Source: Whalleya microplaca (Eukaryota > Ascomycota > Sordariomycetes > Xylariales > Xylariaceae). Taken from it: a DNA stretch of 10,239 bases. The stretch's first letter is position 1. The number at the start of each line of letters is the position of its first letter. Location of the stretch: assembly GCA_022497155.1 (NCBI GenBank), contig MU385823.1, forward strand, positions 1 through 10,239, given 5' to 3'. A model generated the notes under the pieces. That model saw only the letters and a list, made by a program, of their open reading frames with translations. It was not told where the DNA came from and searched no databases. Shown here one piece after another: positions 1 through 7,839 of the stretch. Made by a program: the position numbers and the translations under genes.

Positions 1-90
1 TTTATTTAAATATAATAATTTATACGCTATATATATTAATTAATATATAATATAAATAAAAGATATTTTACTTATAAAAGAAATTTATAA
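1..90. other. Left flank outside the element
   Basis: AT-rich DNA of the same character as the element interior, without a recognisable feature. The element therefore inserted into DNA that was, or became, RIP-affected. Confidence 0.5.
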
Positions 91-95
91 ATATT
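91..95. repeat. Left target-site duplication, ATATT
   Basis: These five bases directly precede the 5' LTR and are identical to 10146..10150 directly after the 3' LTR. Five bases is the usual duplication length for Ty3/Gypsy integrases. Because ATATT is a common word in such AT-rich DNA, the match alone is weak; together with the exact LTR ends it is convincing. Confidence 0.85.
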
Positions 96-135
96 TGTTA
101 GGCATATATATACATTAGGAGTCATACACACTCTT

Positions 136-150
136 TGTGGCTGCGCCACA
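136..150. other. LTR hairpin 1
   Basis: TGTGGC and GCCACA form a perfect 6-bp stem around the loop TGC. The matching site in the 3' LTR, 10018..10032, reads TGTAGC-TAC-GCCACA, so one stem pair is weakened by a G-to-A change there. Its role is unknown; structure near the R region, packaging or RNA processing are possibilities. Confidence 0.6.
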
Positions 151-164
151 GGTATGTGGCTAAA

Positions 165-183
165 GAGGTGGCACAGCTACCTC
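165..183. other. LTR hairpin 2
   Basis: GAGGTGGC and GCTACCTC pair over 8 bp (one G-U if RNA) around the loop ACA. In the 3' LTR the same place, 10047..10065, keeps the stem with loop ATA and one further G-U pair. Both copies can therefore still fold despite the mutations. It lies only 14 bases after hairpin 1. Confidence 0.6.
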
Positions 184-265
184 TCTCTTTCTCCTTATAT
201 AGCTATAGCTTTACCTATATATATATAGCTTAAATTATTAATTATATAGATACAGACCTTATAAA

Positions 266-283
266 TAATAACACCTATATTAT
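266..283 (+). other. Candidate primer-binding site, mutated
   Basis: The minus-strand primer site of an LTR element normally lies 0 to 3 bases after the 5' LTR and starts TGG. Here TAATAACACC starts two bases after the LTR end; a TGG start would read TAA after G-to-A changes. No intact TGG start is present and I cannot name a tRNA, so this is placement plus plausibility. Self-priming, known in some fungal Gypsy elements, is an alternative. Confidence 0.25.
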
Positions 284-332
284 TCCTTTTTTATTTTTAT
301 CTTTATTTCTAAAGATCCCTTTTTAACGAAAA

Positions 333-354
333 AACGAAACGCTTGCGTTTTGTT
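333..354. other. Leader hairpin A
   Basis: AACGAAACGC and GCGTTTTGTT pair over 10 bp with one G-T (G-U in RNA) and a 2-base loop TT. It begins 70 bases after the 5' LTR. Such a compact inverted repeat with several C-G pairs stands out in AT-rich surroundings; function unknown. Confidence 0.55.
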
Positions 355-441
355 ATTATAATCTGCTTACGTAATACGTGGTTAAAAGATCGATTTCTCG
401 GATAATTCTAACTATTAATTACCAATTATTTCGTTTTCGTC

Positions 442-475
442 AATTGTCTGCCTGTCGATATCGGTTGAGACAATT
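442..475. other. Leader hairpin B
   Basis: AATTGTCT at 442..449 is the perfect complement of AGACAATT at 468..475, with an 18-base loop that contains the palindrome CGATATCG (456..463). It could be a leader RNA structure, for example for packaging or dimer formation, but only the pairing is seen. Confidence 0.45.
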
Positions 476-904
476 TAATACTAACTTTAATTTATCGATA
501 ACAAAAGCTAACTCCCTGCCTCGAAAACGGAGCCCTTAGCCGTTATATAATACCCCTATTCTTTATAACCACCCGCCCACCTCGATAAAACACTAAAATC
601 CTTAAAATAACGAGATTACTAAATCTTCGTTTCTTTTCTTTTTTCCTATCTTTTTTTCTTGCCTATTTTATTTCGGCGTTATTATTAATTTTATTAATTA
701 AACGTTATTCCGAACGCTATTCTTTTAATTTTAAGTTTATAATATAAATATAAAAATGCTACTCCCCTTTTTCTTTTATATATCTAATAGGCAGGTTAGA
801 TTTTATTACAAAATTTAAAATTTCTTTTTAAATAATTAAAAGTTAATTTAAATAATAAAACTTAATAATAAAATTATTAATAAAATTAAAACGTTCGTTA
901 TTTT

Positions 905-2530
905 ATTACCCCTAAATAAGCGGTAAGTAATTTTAACAAAAATTTATGTCTCGTTATAGTATAACTAATTAAAAAACTATCTAAAATAGTAAATATTAAA
1001 AATATATATAGCCCGAGTAGCGATCCAAAAAGCAAATACTTATATATAGCAAGTCTAAAATCCCTCGGTTAATTTAGTTATTCCGGCCTAGCTATTGTAA
1101 CTAGTAAATAAAAATAACAAAAAACGTCTTTTTTGTTGTTAATAATTTAATAACAATTTTAACGAATCGCTATTTATAAAATAACGCGTAAAATTTTCCG
1201 ACAAAAAAATATAAAACTTACTGAAAACTTTATAAATAAATCTAATTAGGCAAAAATAGCCCGACTTATCTTTTAATAATTAAAAAGTTACTATAAAAAA
1301 GCCAGAAAATAATATTAAATAAAACTTTAGTTTGTTAAAAAAAACCTTTTTTTCTTATAAACGAAACCCTAGTTCGTTAGCGCCAAATATATTACCTAAT
1401 ATACTATCCCCACGTAAAAAAAACCCAGATTCGCTTATTAAAACATTTATTATACCGCTAAAACCTTATTTAGCACCATTACTATAGACGTAAAATTAGA
1501 ATTTAGTAGTTATAATACCTATATGTCTAGTTTTATTACAATATTTATAAAACTTACCTTATTTACCGGTTAATTTAACGCTTTTTCGTTCTACCCCCGT
1601 ATTAGCTAATATATCAGGTAATTAAAATAATTAGTAATAAAACTTAAAGCGAAAAATCGCTAAATATATCGCTACTTTTAATCTCGCTATCGGGAGCGGT
1701 TTTATAACAGATACTTTAGCTAAAATTAGTAATGCCGCGTCAGCTATAATATAAAATAACAATATTAAATCTACTTTATTCGGTTAAAAACTTTAATATA
1801 TCGGTTTTTTTTAGCCTAATATAAACGAAAGTTTTAGAAATAATAATAACATTATAATTAGTTAAAATATTTATTAGCGAAATCCTTATTAGTTTATTAA
1901 CATAATTCGTAAAATAGCTTAAAACGAATATAAAAAAAGCGTACTAAAAAAAACTTCCCCGCTTTTTTTTATAAAAACGCTTAGATTTAATAATCCGCGT
2001 AATTAAATAAACTATATAAAATATTTATACGAGACGATTTAAAATTTATACTAATTAAAATATACGAGAAATTTAAAATTAAAGTAATAAATATTTTTAA
2101 ATAGCTTTAATTTAACGAAGCCAAATATTCGGAAACTTTCGTTTTAGCCGATATATTTATCCGTATATAAGCTATATATATTATTTATTATATTAAAGCT
2201 TTTGGTATAAATAAAAATATCTAATACCTTTCCTAAATATAAAATAGCTTTTACTTTATTTTAAAAAAAAAACGTAAACGGTTTTACTATTAGTATATTA
2301 GTTAATATTTTTTTATTTTAGATCGAAAAAAAACAAAAGATTTTATAAAATAAATTGCTATTTGCCGGATAAAAAAATCCCGTTATATAATAGGTAATAT
2401 TTATTCCGGCAATTTTAAATAAAATCTTAAAGTTTATAAAAGTATTCCTAAAGTAGAAATTAATTACAGCTAATACGGTATATATTATAATAAAAAATAA
2501 AGCTAGCTCGGAATACGCTAACTGATTAGC
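905..2530 (+). pseudogene. Degraded gag-like reading frame
   Basis: Codons starting at positions = 2 mod 3 give the only reasonable protein-like reading here, broken by many TAA and TAG codons. Better-kept stretches are about 965..1069, 1199..1260, 1470..1570 and 2030..2200 (for example KLTENFINKSN near 1217, TITIDVKLEFSS near 1478, AKYSETFVLADIFIRI near 2120). In a Ty3/Gypsy element this position is gag, the particle-forming protein. No intact CCHC zinc knuckle is visible, and I assign gag from position, not from a recognised domain. The start is not found: ATG at 946 lies in another frame and meets a stop after eight codons, and the true ATG may now be ATA. Around 1650..1980 the frame is uncertain; 0 mod 3 also reads well at 1650..1750. 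The end is uncertain because the next readable segment is in frame 1 mod 3. Confidence 0.6.
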
Positions 2531-2565
2531 TAATTATACCTTAAAATATAGATCTGGATCTATAA

Positions 2566-2808
2566 ATAATTATTGCGGAAGTTACTATAAATCCGGCCGT
2601 AAACGGTATAGCCAAGAATTCTAGAATTATAGATTTTAAAACCGGAGCTCTTAAGACTACAGTCGAAAATTTTATAGCTGCAAACGTTATAGTTAAGCCA
2701 GAAAATCATTCCGTAAACAAAATTTCGGCCGAAAACGCGTTAGATAAAAATTTAACTTTTATCGCTTTTTTCGCCCGTATACTTACCGGTACCGTTAATA
2801 ATATAAGC
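2566..2808 (+). pseudogene. Stop-free 81-codon segment between gag and protease, unrecognised
   Basis: Frame 1 mod 3 is open for 81 codons, while frame 0 mod 3 has about seven stops over the same stretch. The reading is unusually normal in composition (AEVTINPAVNGIAKN near 2575, SAENALDKN near 2731) and looks like true protein coding. I do not recognise a domain. It may be the end of gag or the start of a gag-pol product. Relative to gag it is shifted by -1, and pol continues with another -1 shift after about 2810. Frame 0 mod 3 shows a C-x2-Y pattern at 2574..2585 that could suggest a broken zinc knuckle, but its stops argue against it. Confidence 0.5.
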
Positions 2809-2939
2809 TAAAACTATCGGGACATATTTATATCGGCATTAAAAACGAAATTTTTTTAAACTCTAATAATAAAAAGCTAGCGGATTAAAAACAGCAGCTA
2901 TATAATAACGGTTATTACTATAATAATAAAGTTATCAAA

Positions 2940-3320
2940 AAAAGCGAGAAAAAAGTTTTTATTATATATAATAATTAAGCAGCTTTTAATAAAAATAATT
3001 ATATTTATTTTTGCCGTACCTAAAGTAAAATAGCTAAAACGCTCGATATATTAACTTATCGACGTTATAATAAGTTATATAAAAATAATTCTACATTTTT
3101 CGTCTATAATATTTAATATATATTAGCACTTTTAATTAAAATAAAAATACGCCCCTTATTTATTTAAATAAAAAAAGTTATTAATAAAACCTTTTTTACT
3201 ATATAACTAAAAAACAATAATATAAAGCTACTTGTTATTTCGCTATCTAGCGATAATAAAAATTACCCTAGCGAGCTTAACCCCGACAACCCTTTCACGC
3301 CACTTCTTGCTAAGCCTTAT
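2940..3320 (+). other. Pol N-terminal part, including a possible broken zinc-finger-like motif
   Basis: In frame 0 mod 3 this reads as a reasonably kept protein (KVFIIYNN near 2952, FCRT near 3009, TLDILTYRRYNKLYKNN near 3040). A Cys followed by His-like positions mutated to Tyr could be a remnant of a C2H2-type finger, but only one Cys survives, so this is a guess. A hydrophilic stretch with many Pro, Ser and Asp follows at about 3245..3310 (SDNKNYPSELNPDNPF). It lies directly before the protease. Confidence 0.35.
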
Positions 3321-3329
3321 AATATTTAT

Positions 3330-3725
3330 TTAAGCGGAAAAAACGGCGCCCTAATAAAAAGCCATATATATTTAACAATAAACATAATATTTAAAAAAAG
3401 CGAAAACTTAACTACTATTTATAGTAATACTAGCTATTCCCGGTTTATAATAAACAAAAAATAACTATCGAAAAAAGCTAATAACATTATAATTATAACT
3501 AAAAAATCTATTACGGTTAATAATATCGGCAAATAGATTAACCTATAAAAACGGGCCTCGTTTTCGTTTATAGTTAAAAATAAAATAAAAAATAATATAA
3601 AAAAACTAACAAAATTCCCTTACTTAATATAACTTACTGACGGGCTAAAGCTAAACCTATTATTTGGCTCGGATTTCTTTAACGCTAACGAAATAAAAAT
3701 AAATTATAAAATAAATATTATTATT
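3330..3725 (+). other. Retropepsin-like aspartic protease domain, inactivated
   Basis: In frame 0 mod 3 the active-site loop appears as Y-S-N-T-S-Y (3420..3437). Retropepsins have D-T/S-G here; the Asn codon AAT at 3426 is what GAT becomes after a TpG-to-TpA change, and Tyr at 3435 fits a former Cys. About 80 codons on, L-L-F-G-S-D-F-F (3657..3680) matches the conserved hydrophobic-Gly motif near the end of retropepsins. Spacing and order before RT support the call; the overall similarity is low. The catalytic Asp is absent, so the protease is dead. In a live element it would cut the gag-pol product. Confidence 0.6.
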
Positions 3726-3729
3726 TTTA

Positions 3730-4480
3730 GCTTATATAACGATATTAAAATACCCATACGATTTACTAGAAAAAAAGGTATAATATAATGCCGTATTATT
3801 ATAGCTTATAATATAATAATACCCTTACGTTTAATAATAGCTATTCCTATATAATACGTAAATCTTCCTAAATATAATAAAAACGGCGTAACTAAAGATT
3901 ATATATTTATTACTAAATATTCCGGCGCGCTTAATGCCATAACTAACGGCAAGTTATAAAAAATTATAATAGTTATTAATAATTCCGATAAGCCGAGATA
4001 AATTTATTACAAAGCCCGCTTAAGTTATATCAAAAACTACTATAATAAAAAATACGTAACTATAACATAAGAAAAAGCGTCGTTAGCGCAGACTATTACA
4101 GCCGTTATATTAAATAATAATATATAAGATAATATTTAGCTAGTATCGGAATTTAAGATCTCCGATAAATTAACATAAGCCTTTCGCTCTAATAAAGCTA
4201 CTACTAATAACGTATAAATTGCGGTAAAAAAAAATAAGACTTACGTTAATAATAAGCTATTATTATTAAATATAGTTAGACTAGGGAATACCCCTAAAAT
4301 TAGGACGAAATACGGAGTATATATATATAATATAGAGCCTAAACTAATAAAATATTTCAAGAAATATCTCGAAAATAAGAAATTATAGAGAAATTGCGGC
4401 ATTATAAAGCTCCCAGATAACGAAAAAATAACTATCGACCTTATTAACGGATAGCAAAATTAATTTAAATTTATAATTAT
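3730..4480 (+). other. Linker between protease and reverse transcriptase
   Basis: About 250 codons in frame 0 mod 3 with only about ten stops, so it was coding. It reads as a hydrophilic protein (IPIRFTRKKGII near 3754, YSGALNAITNGKL near 3919, LVSEFKISDKL near 4143, NTPKIRTKYGVYIYNIEP near 4291). I recognise no domain. Many Ty3/Gypsy elements have a shorter spacer here. Confidence 0.55.
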
Positions 4481-4481
4481 A

Positions 4482-5219
4482 CGGCCGTATAGTTTAAGTG
4501 TCGAGAACTAAAAATTTTTAGACGAAATTTTCGGCAAAATATACCAAAAATACAAAATAAGATAGCAAACTAAGCCTACCCTTTTTAAATATCCAGTTTT
4601 CGTCGTTTAATAAACTATTAATAATATATAAAAGGGCCGCGTTATAATTAATTTAAGGATATTAAACAAAATAGTCGTGCCAAATGCTTATTTATTACCT
4701 ACTTAAAAGTCGATTATAAAAAAATTAAAAAGGTATATTTATTTTTTAATATTTAATTATTCCAAATTCTTTTACTAGTTGCCGGTATATCCGGACTATC
4801 AGAACCGGATAATAATTATATCGCCGCGAGAACTTAAAGTATTTAATATTATATTTATAGGATTTCGAAATAGCCTAGCTTATGCCTAGCGGTTTATAGA
4901 TTAAAAGTTACATAAATTCTTTTTATTTATAATAACTTATATTAACGATATTATTACCTTTAGCCGAAATACCGAAAAATATATTAAACATATTATAGCT
5001 ATATTAAATAAATTCGAGAAAATCGGTATCGCTTTAAACCCTAAAAAATTTTTTGTCGTTTATTTGTCTATTAAATTACTTAATTTTAATATAAACGGTA
5101 CCGGAATTTTAATAACGGACGATAGGATTTAGGCAATTAAAGATATTGCCATACCTACCGTACTTAATACCTTTAAAATATATATTAGTATAACTGGATT
5201 TTTGCGAAAATTTATATTA
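4482..5219 (+). other. Ty3/Gypsy reverse transcriptase domain, inactivated
   Basis: In frame 0 mod 3 the RT motifs can be read in order. RPYSLSVEN with KFLDEIFGKI (4482..4544) is the entry segment seen in Ty3/Gypsy RTs. KGRVIINLRILNKIVVPNAY (4632..4691) is the fingers region. FNYSKFFY (4752..4775) is motif A, with its Asp now Asn at 4755. GFRNSLAYAQRFID follows (about 4860..4902). YINDI (4938..4952) is the YxDD box, with its first Asp now Asn (AAC at 4944) and the second kept. ITGFLRKFIL (5190..5219) closes the thumb side. The enzyme would copy element RNA into DNA. Both Asp-to-Asn changes are G-to-A after T, as RIP on the other strand makes. Wording around the box is close to the RT group common in Pezizomycotina chromoviruses (from memory, not searched). 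Confidence 0.92.
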
Positions 5220-5379
5220 TAATATTAGCAAAAAGTCGATCTTTTATAATAATATAAAACTTAATTTTTAGCAAAAAAATAAAACGCAAATAAAATACCT
5301 AAATTTATTAATAAATAAAAAATATATACAGCAAAAACAAAATTTAAGCCGACAGAAAAAAAGCGTAAATTTTTTATAA

Positions 5380-5880
5380 TTTTATAGAACCAATTAAATA
5401 ACCCCTATTACCTAATTTATTAAAACTATAACGAAATTATATTTATTAAAATCGACGTTTCTAAAAAGCGCGGATATAGCGTAATAGTTTTTTATTTAAT
5501 TATACCTTAAAATAACGTTAATATACCTATCGATTCGATATTTTTTATTATATTTTTATCCAAAATATTAACTAGCGCTAAAATACGGTATAAAATAATA
5601 AAGCTCGAAATTTCCTACTTTATATAAATATACCGCTAGCTAAAAATATATATTTAATCTTATATTTAAAACGTTATTATACTTACGGACTATCGGGCTA
5701 TTTAAGCTATTATAAATCAAACTAGTTTAAAATTAGCAAATCTAATAAAAATAAATAATAAGCTTATAACAGTATCGATATATCTATTATAGTTTTAGCT
5801 AAATATATAATATATTCCGGGAAAATTAAACCTAATACCGGATATATTATTAAGGCTTCTAATTAAACCCAAATAAAATA
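5380..5880 (+). other. RNase H domain of pol
   Basis: The frame continues at 0 mod 3. IKIDVSKKRGYSVIVFY (5448..5498) carries the first catalytic Asp (5454). FLSKILTSAKIRYK (about 5553..5594) and KLEISY (5601..5618) carry the Glu (5607). IILTDYRAI (5676..5702) carries the second Asp (5688). YIPGKLNLIPDILLRLL (5811..5861) carries the last Asp (5841). All four metal-binding acids are therefore still encoded, unlike those of RT, protease and integrase, but several stops interrupt the domain. It would remove the RNA strand during reverse transcription. Confidence 0.85.
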
Positions 5881-6039
5881 ATATAAAAAACGAAACGCGA
5901 AATACCTTAAAAAACATTTTTAATAATTTTAGTTATATAGCCACTACCGAAATAACATTAAATAACGATTTCCGATAAAAGTTACGTAATAAATATAAAA
6001 ATAAGCAAAAATAACATAAGCTAATTATAACGCTAAAAT

Positions 6040-7230
6040 CCGGCAAAAAAAAACATTACAGTTATTATTATAAATTATCCGATAATAGTCTCTTATATTA
6101 TATTACGAAATATAGTTAGAAATAATTATATATACCAAACTTTTATATAGGTAACATTTTCGACACTATATATAACAAAAAACATTATTTCGGTTCCAAA
6201 AAAATAGCTTAAAACTTTAAAATAATAACTATCCCAAATTTAACGAAAAAATTATAAGATTACGTTCATAAATATCCCGATTACTTTAAATATAAACAAG
6301 ATAAGTTTAAGCTAATTAGTTAGTTATAACTTATAAATAGCCCCCTTATTCCGTTCTATATATTAATATAAGATTTTATAATTAAATTACCGAAAGAACT
6401 CTTATTCGGTACTATATAATATATATTAGGTTTCAATAAAATTAATATATATTTAATTATAGTCTATAAGTTTTCAAAAAAAAATATATTAATTACAAGC
6501 TACTTTATATATACGGCAAAAATATAAGCCGATATAATATTGCAAGTATTACTATTTTATAATTAGGATATATCTCGTAAAATCGTCTCCGATAAAAACC
6601 CTAAATTTATTAGCAAAATATAGCAAACTATTTTCGCCCGATTCGGAATAAAGTTCGCTATATCGATAGCTTACTATTTTTAAATAAATAAGCAGTTAAA
6701 AAAAAAAACTAAAATATCGAAATAGCTATTAGGTATTATATAATAGCGACAGATATATAATAAGCTACTATTCTACTAGCTTTATAATATAACCTAAATA
6801 ATTTAAAATTATTAGTCCTAAATAAATCTCCTAACGAAATAATTTATAGTTTTAAACTTAATTTAGTTTTATCTATATTAAAAGTCTCTAAAAAAGCTAT
6901 CGACTATAAAACGTTTCGTAATTTATACTAAAAAAAAGCGAAAGCCGTTATTAATTTTATAGCCGATAATGCAAAAATACGTTATAATTTTAAATATAAT
7001 CCGCTTTTATTTAATATCGGCAAAAAAGTTTATTTAAAACTATATAAAAGATATTATTTATTAGGCAATCCGCTAAGAAAATAAAACTAATAACGTACCG
7101 GACCTTTTATAATTATTAAATATATAGAAAATTTAATATACGAACTAAATTTTTCCAGACATTAAAAGATTTACCGGATAGTTTTAATAGCGTAACTATT
7201 CCTAGTTCCGATAGGTAATAACCTATAATA
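6040..7230 (+). other. Integrase domain with GPF module, inactivated
   Basis: The zinc-binding part shows HYFGSKK (6183..6203) and, 28 codons later, HKYPDYFKYKQ (6267..6299), where both zinc Cys of the usual C-x2-C are now Tyr (6273 and 6282). The core shows the first Asp in DFIIKLP (6372..6392), the second in VSDKNPKFISK (6585..6617), and the D-x35-E position as Lys (AAA at 6699) in QLKKKT. Near 6745 the frame moves from 0 to 2 mod 3, and LNKSPNEIIYSFKLNLV (about 6815..6865) continues the core. RTGPF (7094..7108) marks the GPF module of Ty3/Gypsy integrases. It would insert the cDNA; loss of Glu and of the zinc Cys makes it inactive. Confidence 0.9.
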
Positions 7231-7291
7231 TCGCAAAAAACCTAAACCAGGTTAAGTTTTTATTAATAGCAATAACAAAAAGTAAAAATTT

Positions 7292-7450
7292 TTTAAAATC
7301 GATCGTTTATTTAAATATAAAGTATTAAAAATCGGCGGCTATCCTATCCTAAAGTATTTAGTATATTAGAAAAAGTACGAAATAATATATAATAAATAAT
7401 ACTTACGGGAATTATTTATATAAAACGTATTTAAACTAATAACTAAATTT
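7292..7450 (+). other. C-terminal chromodomain of integrase
   Basis: In frame 2 mod 3, KIDRLFKYKVLKIGGYPILK (7295..7354) matches the first strands of chromodomains. LVY-stop-KKYE follows, where the stop takes the place of the aromatic Trp in the usual VxWKGY. YNK-stop-YLRELFI gives the pattern of the NEWxPxxxL part, and NVFKLITKFNAK ends in the helix. Chromodomains at the end of integrase define the chromovirus lineage and bind methylated histone tails, guiding insertion to heterochromatin. A tail of about 55 codons rich in Ser, Thr and Asp (for example NTDFSPANSSSDLG near 7536) follows before the stop. Confidence 0.87.
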
Positions 7451-7627
7451 AACGCTAAAAATAAACTATCTTTAGATAAACTTAAGCTTAAAACGACATC
7501 CGAAATAACAGTTCCTTCCGCTTAAACTAATTTAAATACCGATTTTTCCCCGGCTAATTCGAGTTCCGATTTAGGTTAAGACTAGAAAATTATCTATATT
7601 ATCCCGAAAATAAATATCGAAATGTAA

Positions 7628-7839
7628 CTATTATAAAAAACTTCCTAAAAAAGCCATAATATTATATATATATCTCGTATATTATTTATATATTATTAAC
7701 GTTTTAAATAATATAAATATAAAAAAAAAATACAAACCTTTATTTTTTATAAAATTACATTTCGTTACGGACTTATTTCGTTAGTAATATAATTAAATAT
7801 TATATTATTTTTAATATATACCTATTTATAAAACTTAAT
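7628..7839 (+). other. Gap between pol and the third reading frame
   Basis: About 212 bases, very AT-rich, with long TA runs (7660..7700). No protein-like reading or clear promoter is seen. If the third product came from a spliced or separate RNA, its signals should be here, but none can be told apart from AT-rich background. Confidence 0.45.

Larger units (their letters stand above)
96..263 (+). repeat. 5' LTR, 168 bases
   Basis: It begins TGTTAGGC and ends CCTTATA, where the partner ends CCTTACA. It aligns to 9978..10145 without a gap; I count about 22 differences by eye, all transitions. It keeps many CA and TG dinucleotides (for example around 123..176), unlike the coding interior. It holds two hairpins (136..150 and 165..183), a pyrimidine run at 181..196, a TATAGCTATA palindrome near 198..207 and a TATATATATATA run at 216..227 that could act as a TATA element. 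Promoter, R region and poly(A) site cannot be assigned from sequence alone. Confidence 0.92.
264..900 (+). other. Leader (5' untranslated region) of the element
   Basis: There is no coding frame I can support here. The stretch holds pyrimidine-rich runs (281..312 and about 624..676), a C-rich part (511..590) and two hairpins (333..354 and 442..475). It keeps more CA and TG than the coding interior. Its position between LTR and gag is where packaging signals of LTR elements usually lie, but none can be recognised directly. No tRNA or other RNA gene is seen. Confidence 0.6.
2811..7627 (+). pseudogene. pol: Degraded Ty3/Gypsy pol (protease, RT, RNase H, integrase, chromodomain)
   Basis: Codons starting at 0 mod 3 can be followed from about 2811 to about 6740, interrupted only by TAA and TAG; after a one-base loss (or two-base gain) near 6745 the frame is 2 mod 3 to TAA at 7625. 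Domain order is protease, linker, reverse transcriptase, RNase H, integrase, GPF module, chromodomain. This would be a polyprotein of about 1,600 residues. It should be made as a gag-pol product, cut by its own protease, copy the element RNA into DNA and insert it. The last stop is uncertain: 7625 could itself be a mutated codon, and the frame can be read on to about 7709. Loss of Asp and Glu at active sites (see domain entries) means no activity even if read through. Confidence 0.88.

Noticed and set aside
216..227. TATA box of the LTR promoter
   Set aside because: The TA run is a possible TATA element, but such runs occur throughout the window and the 3' LTR has TATACACACATA at this place, so I did not list it as a separate feature.
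511..590. tRNA or small RNA gene in the C-rich part of the leader
   Set aside because: No cloverleaf arms or conserved internal promoter boxes could be read on either strand.
946..990. ATG at 946 as start of gag
   Set aside because: It lies in frame 1 mod 3, which meets stops every few codons, while frame 2 mod 3 is the readable frame from about 965 on. Kept only as a remote option.
2574..2720. Possible CCHC zinc knuckle of gag in frame 0 mod 3 (C-x2-Y-x4-R at 2574..2600)
   Set aside because: The His and last Cys positions do not fit, the frame has several stops here, and frame 1 mod 3 is fully open over the same stretch.
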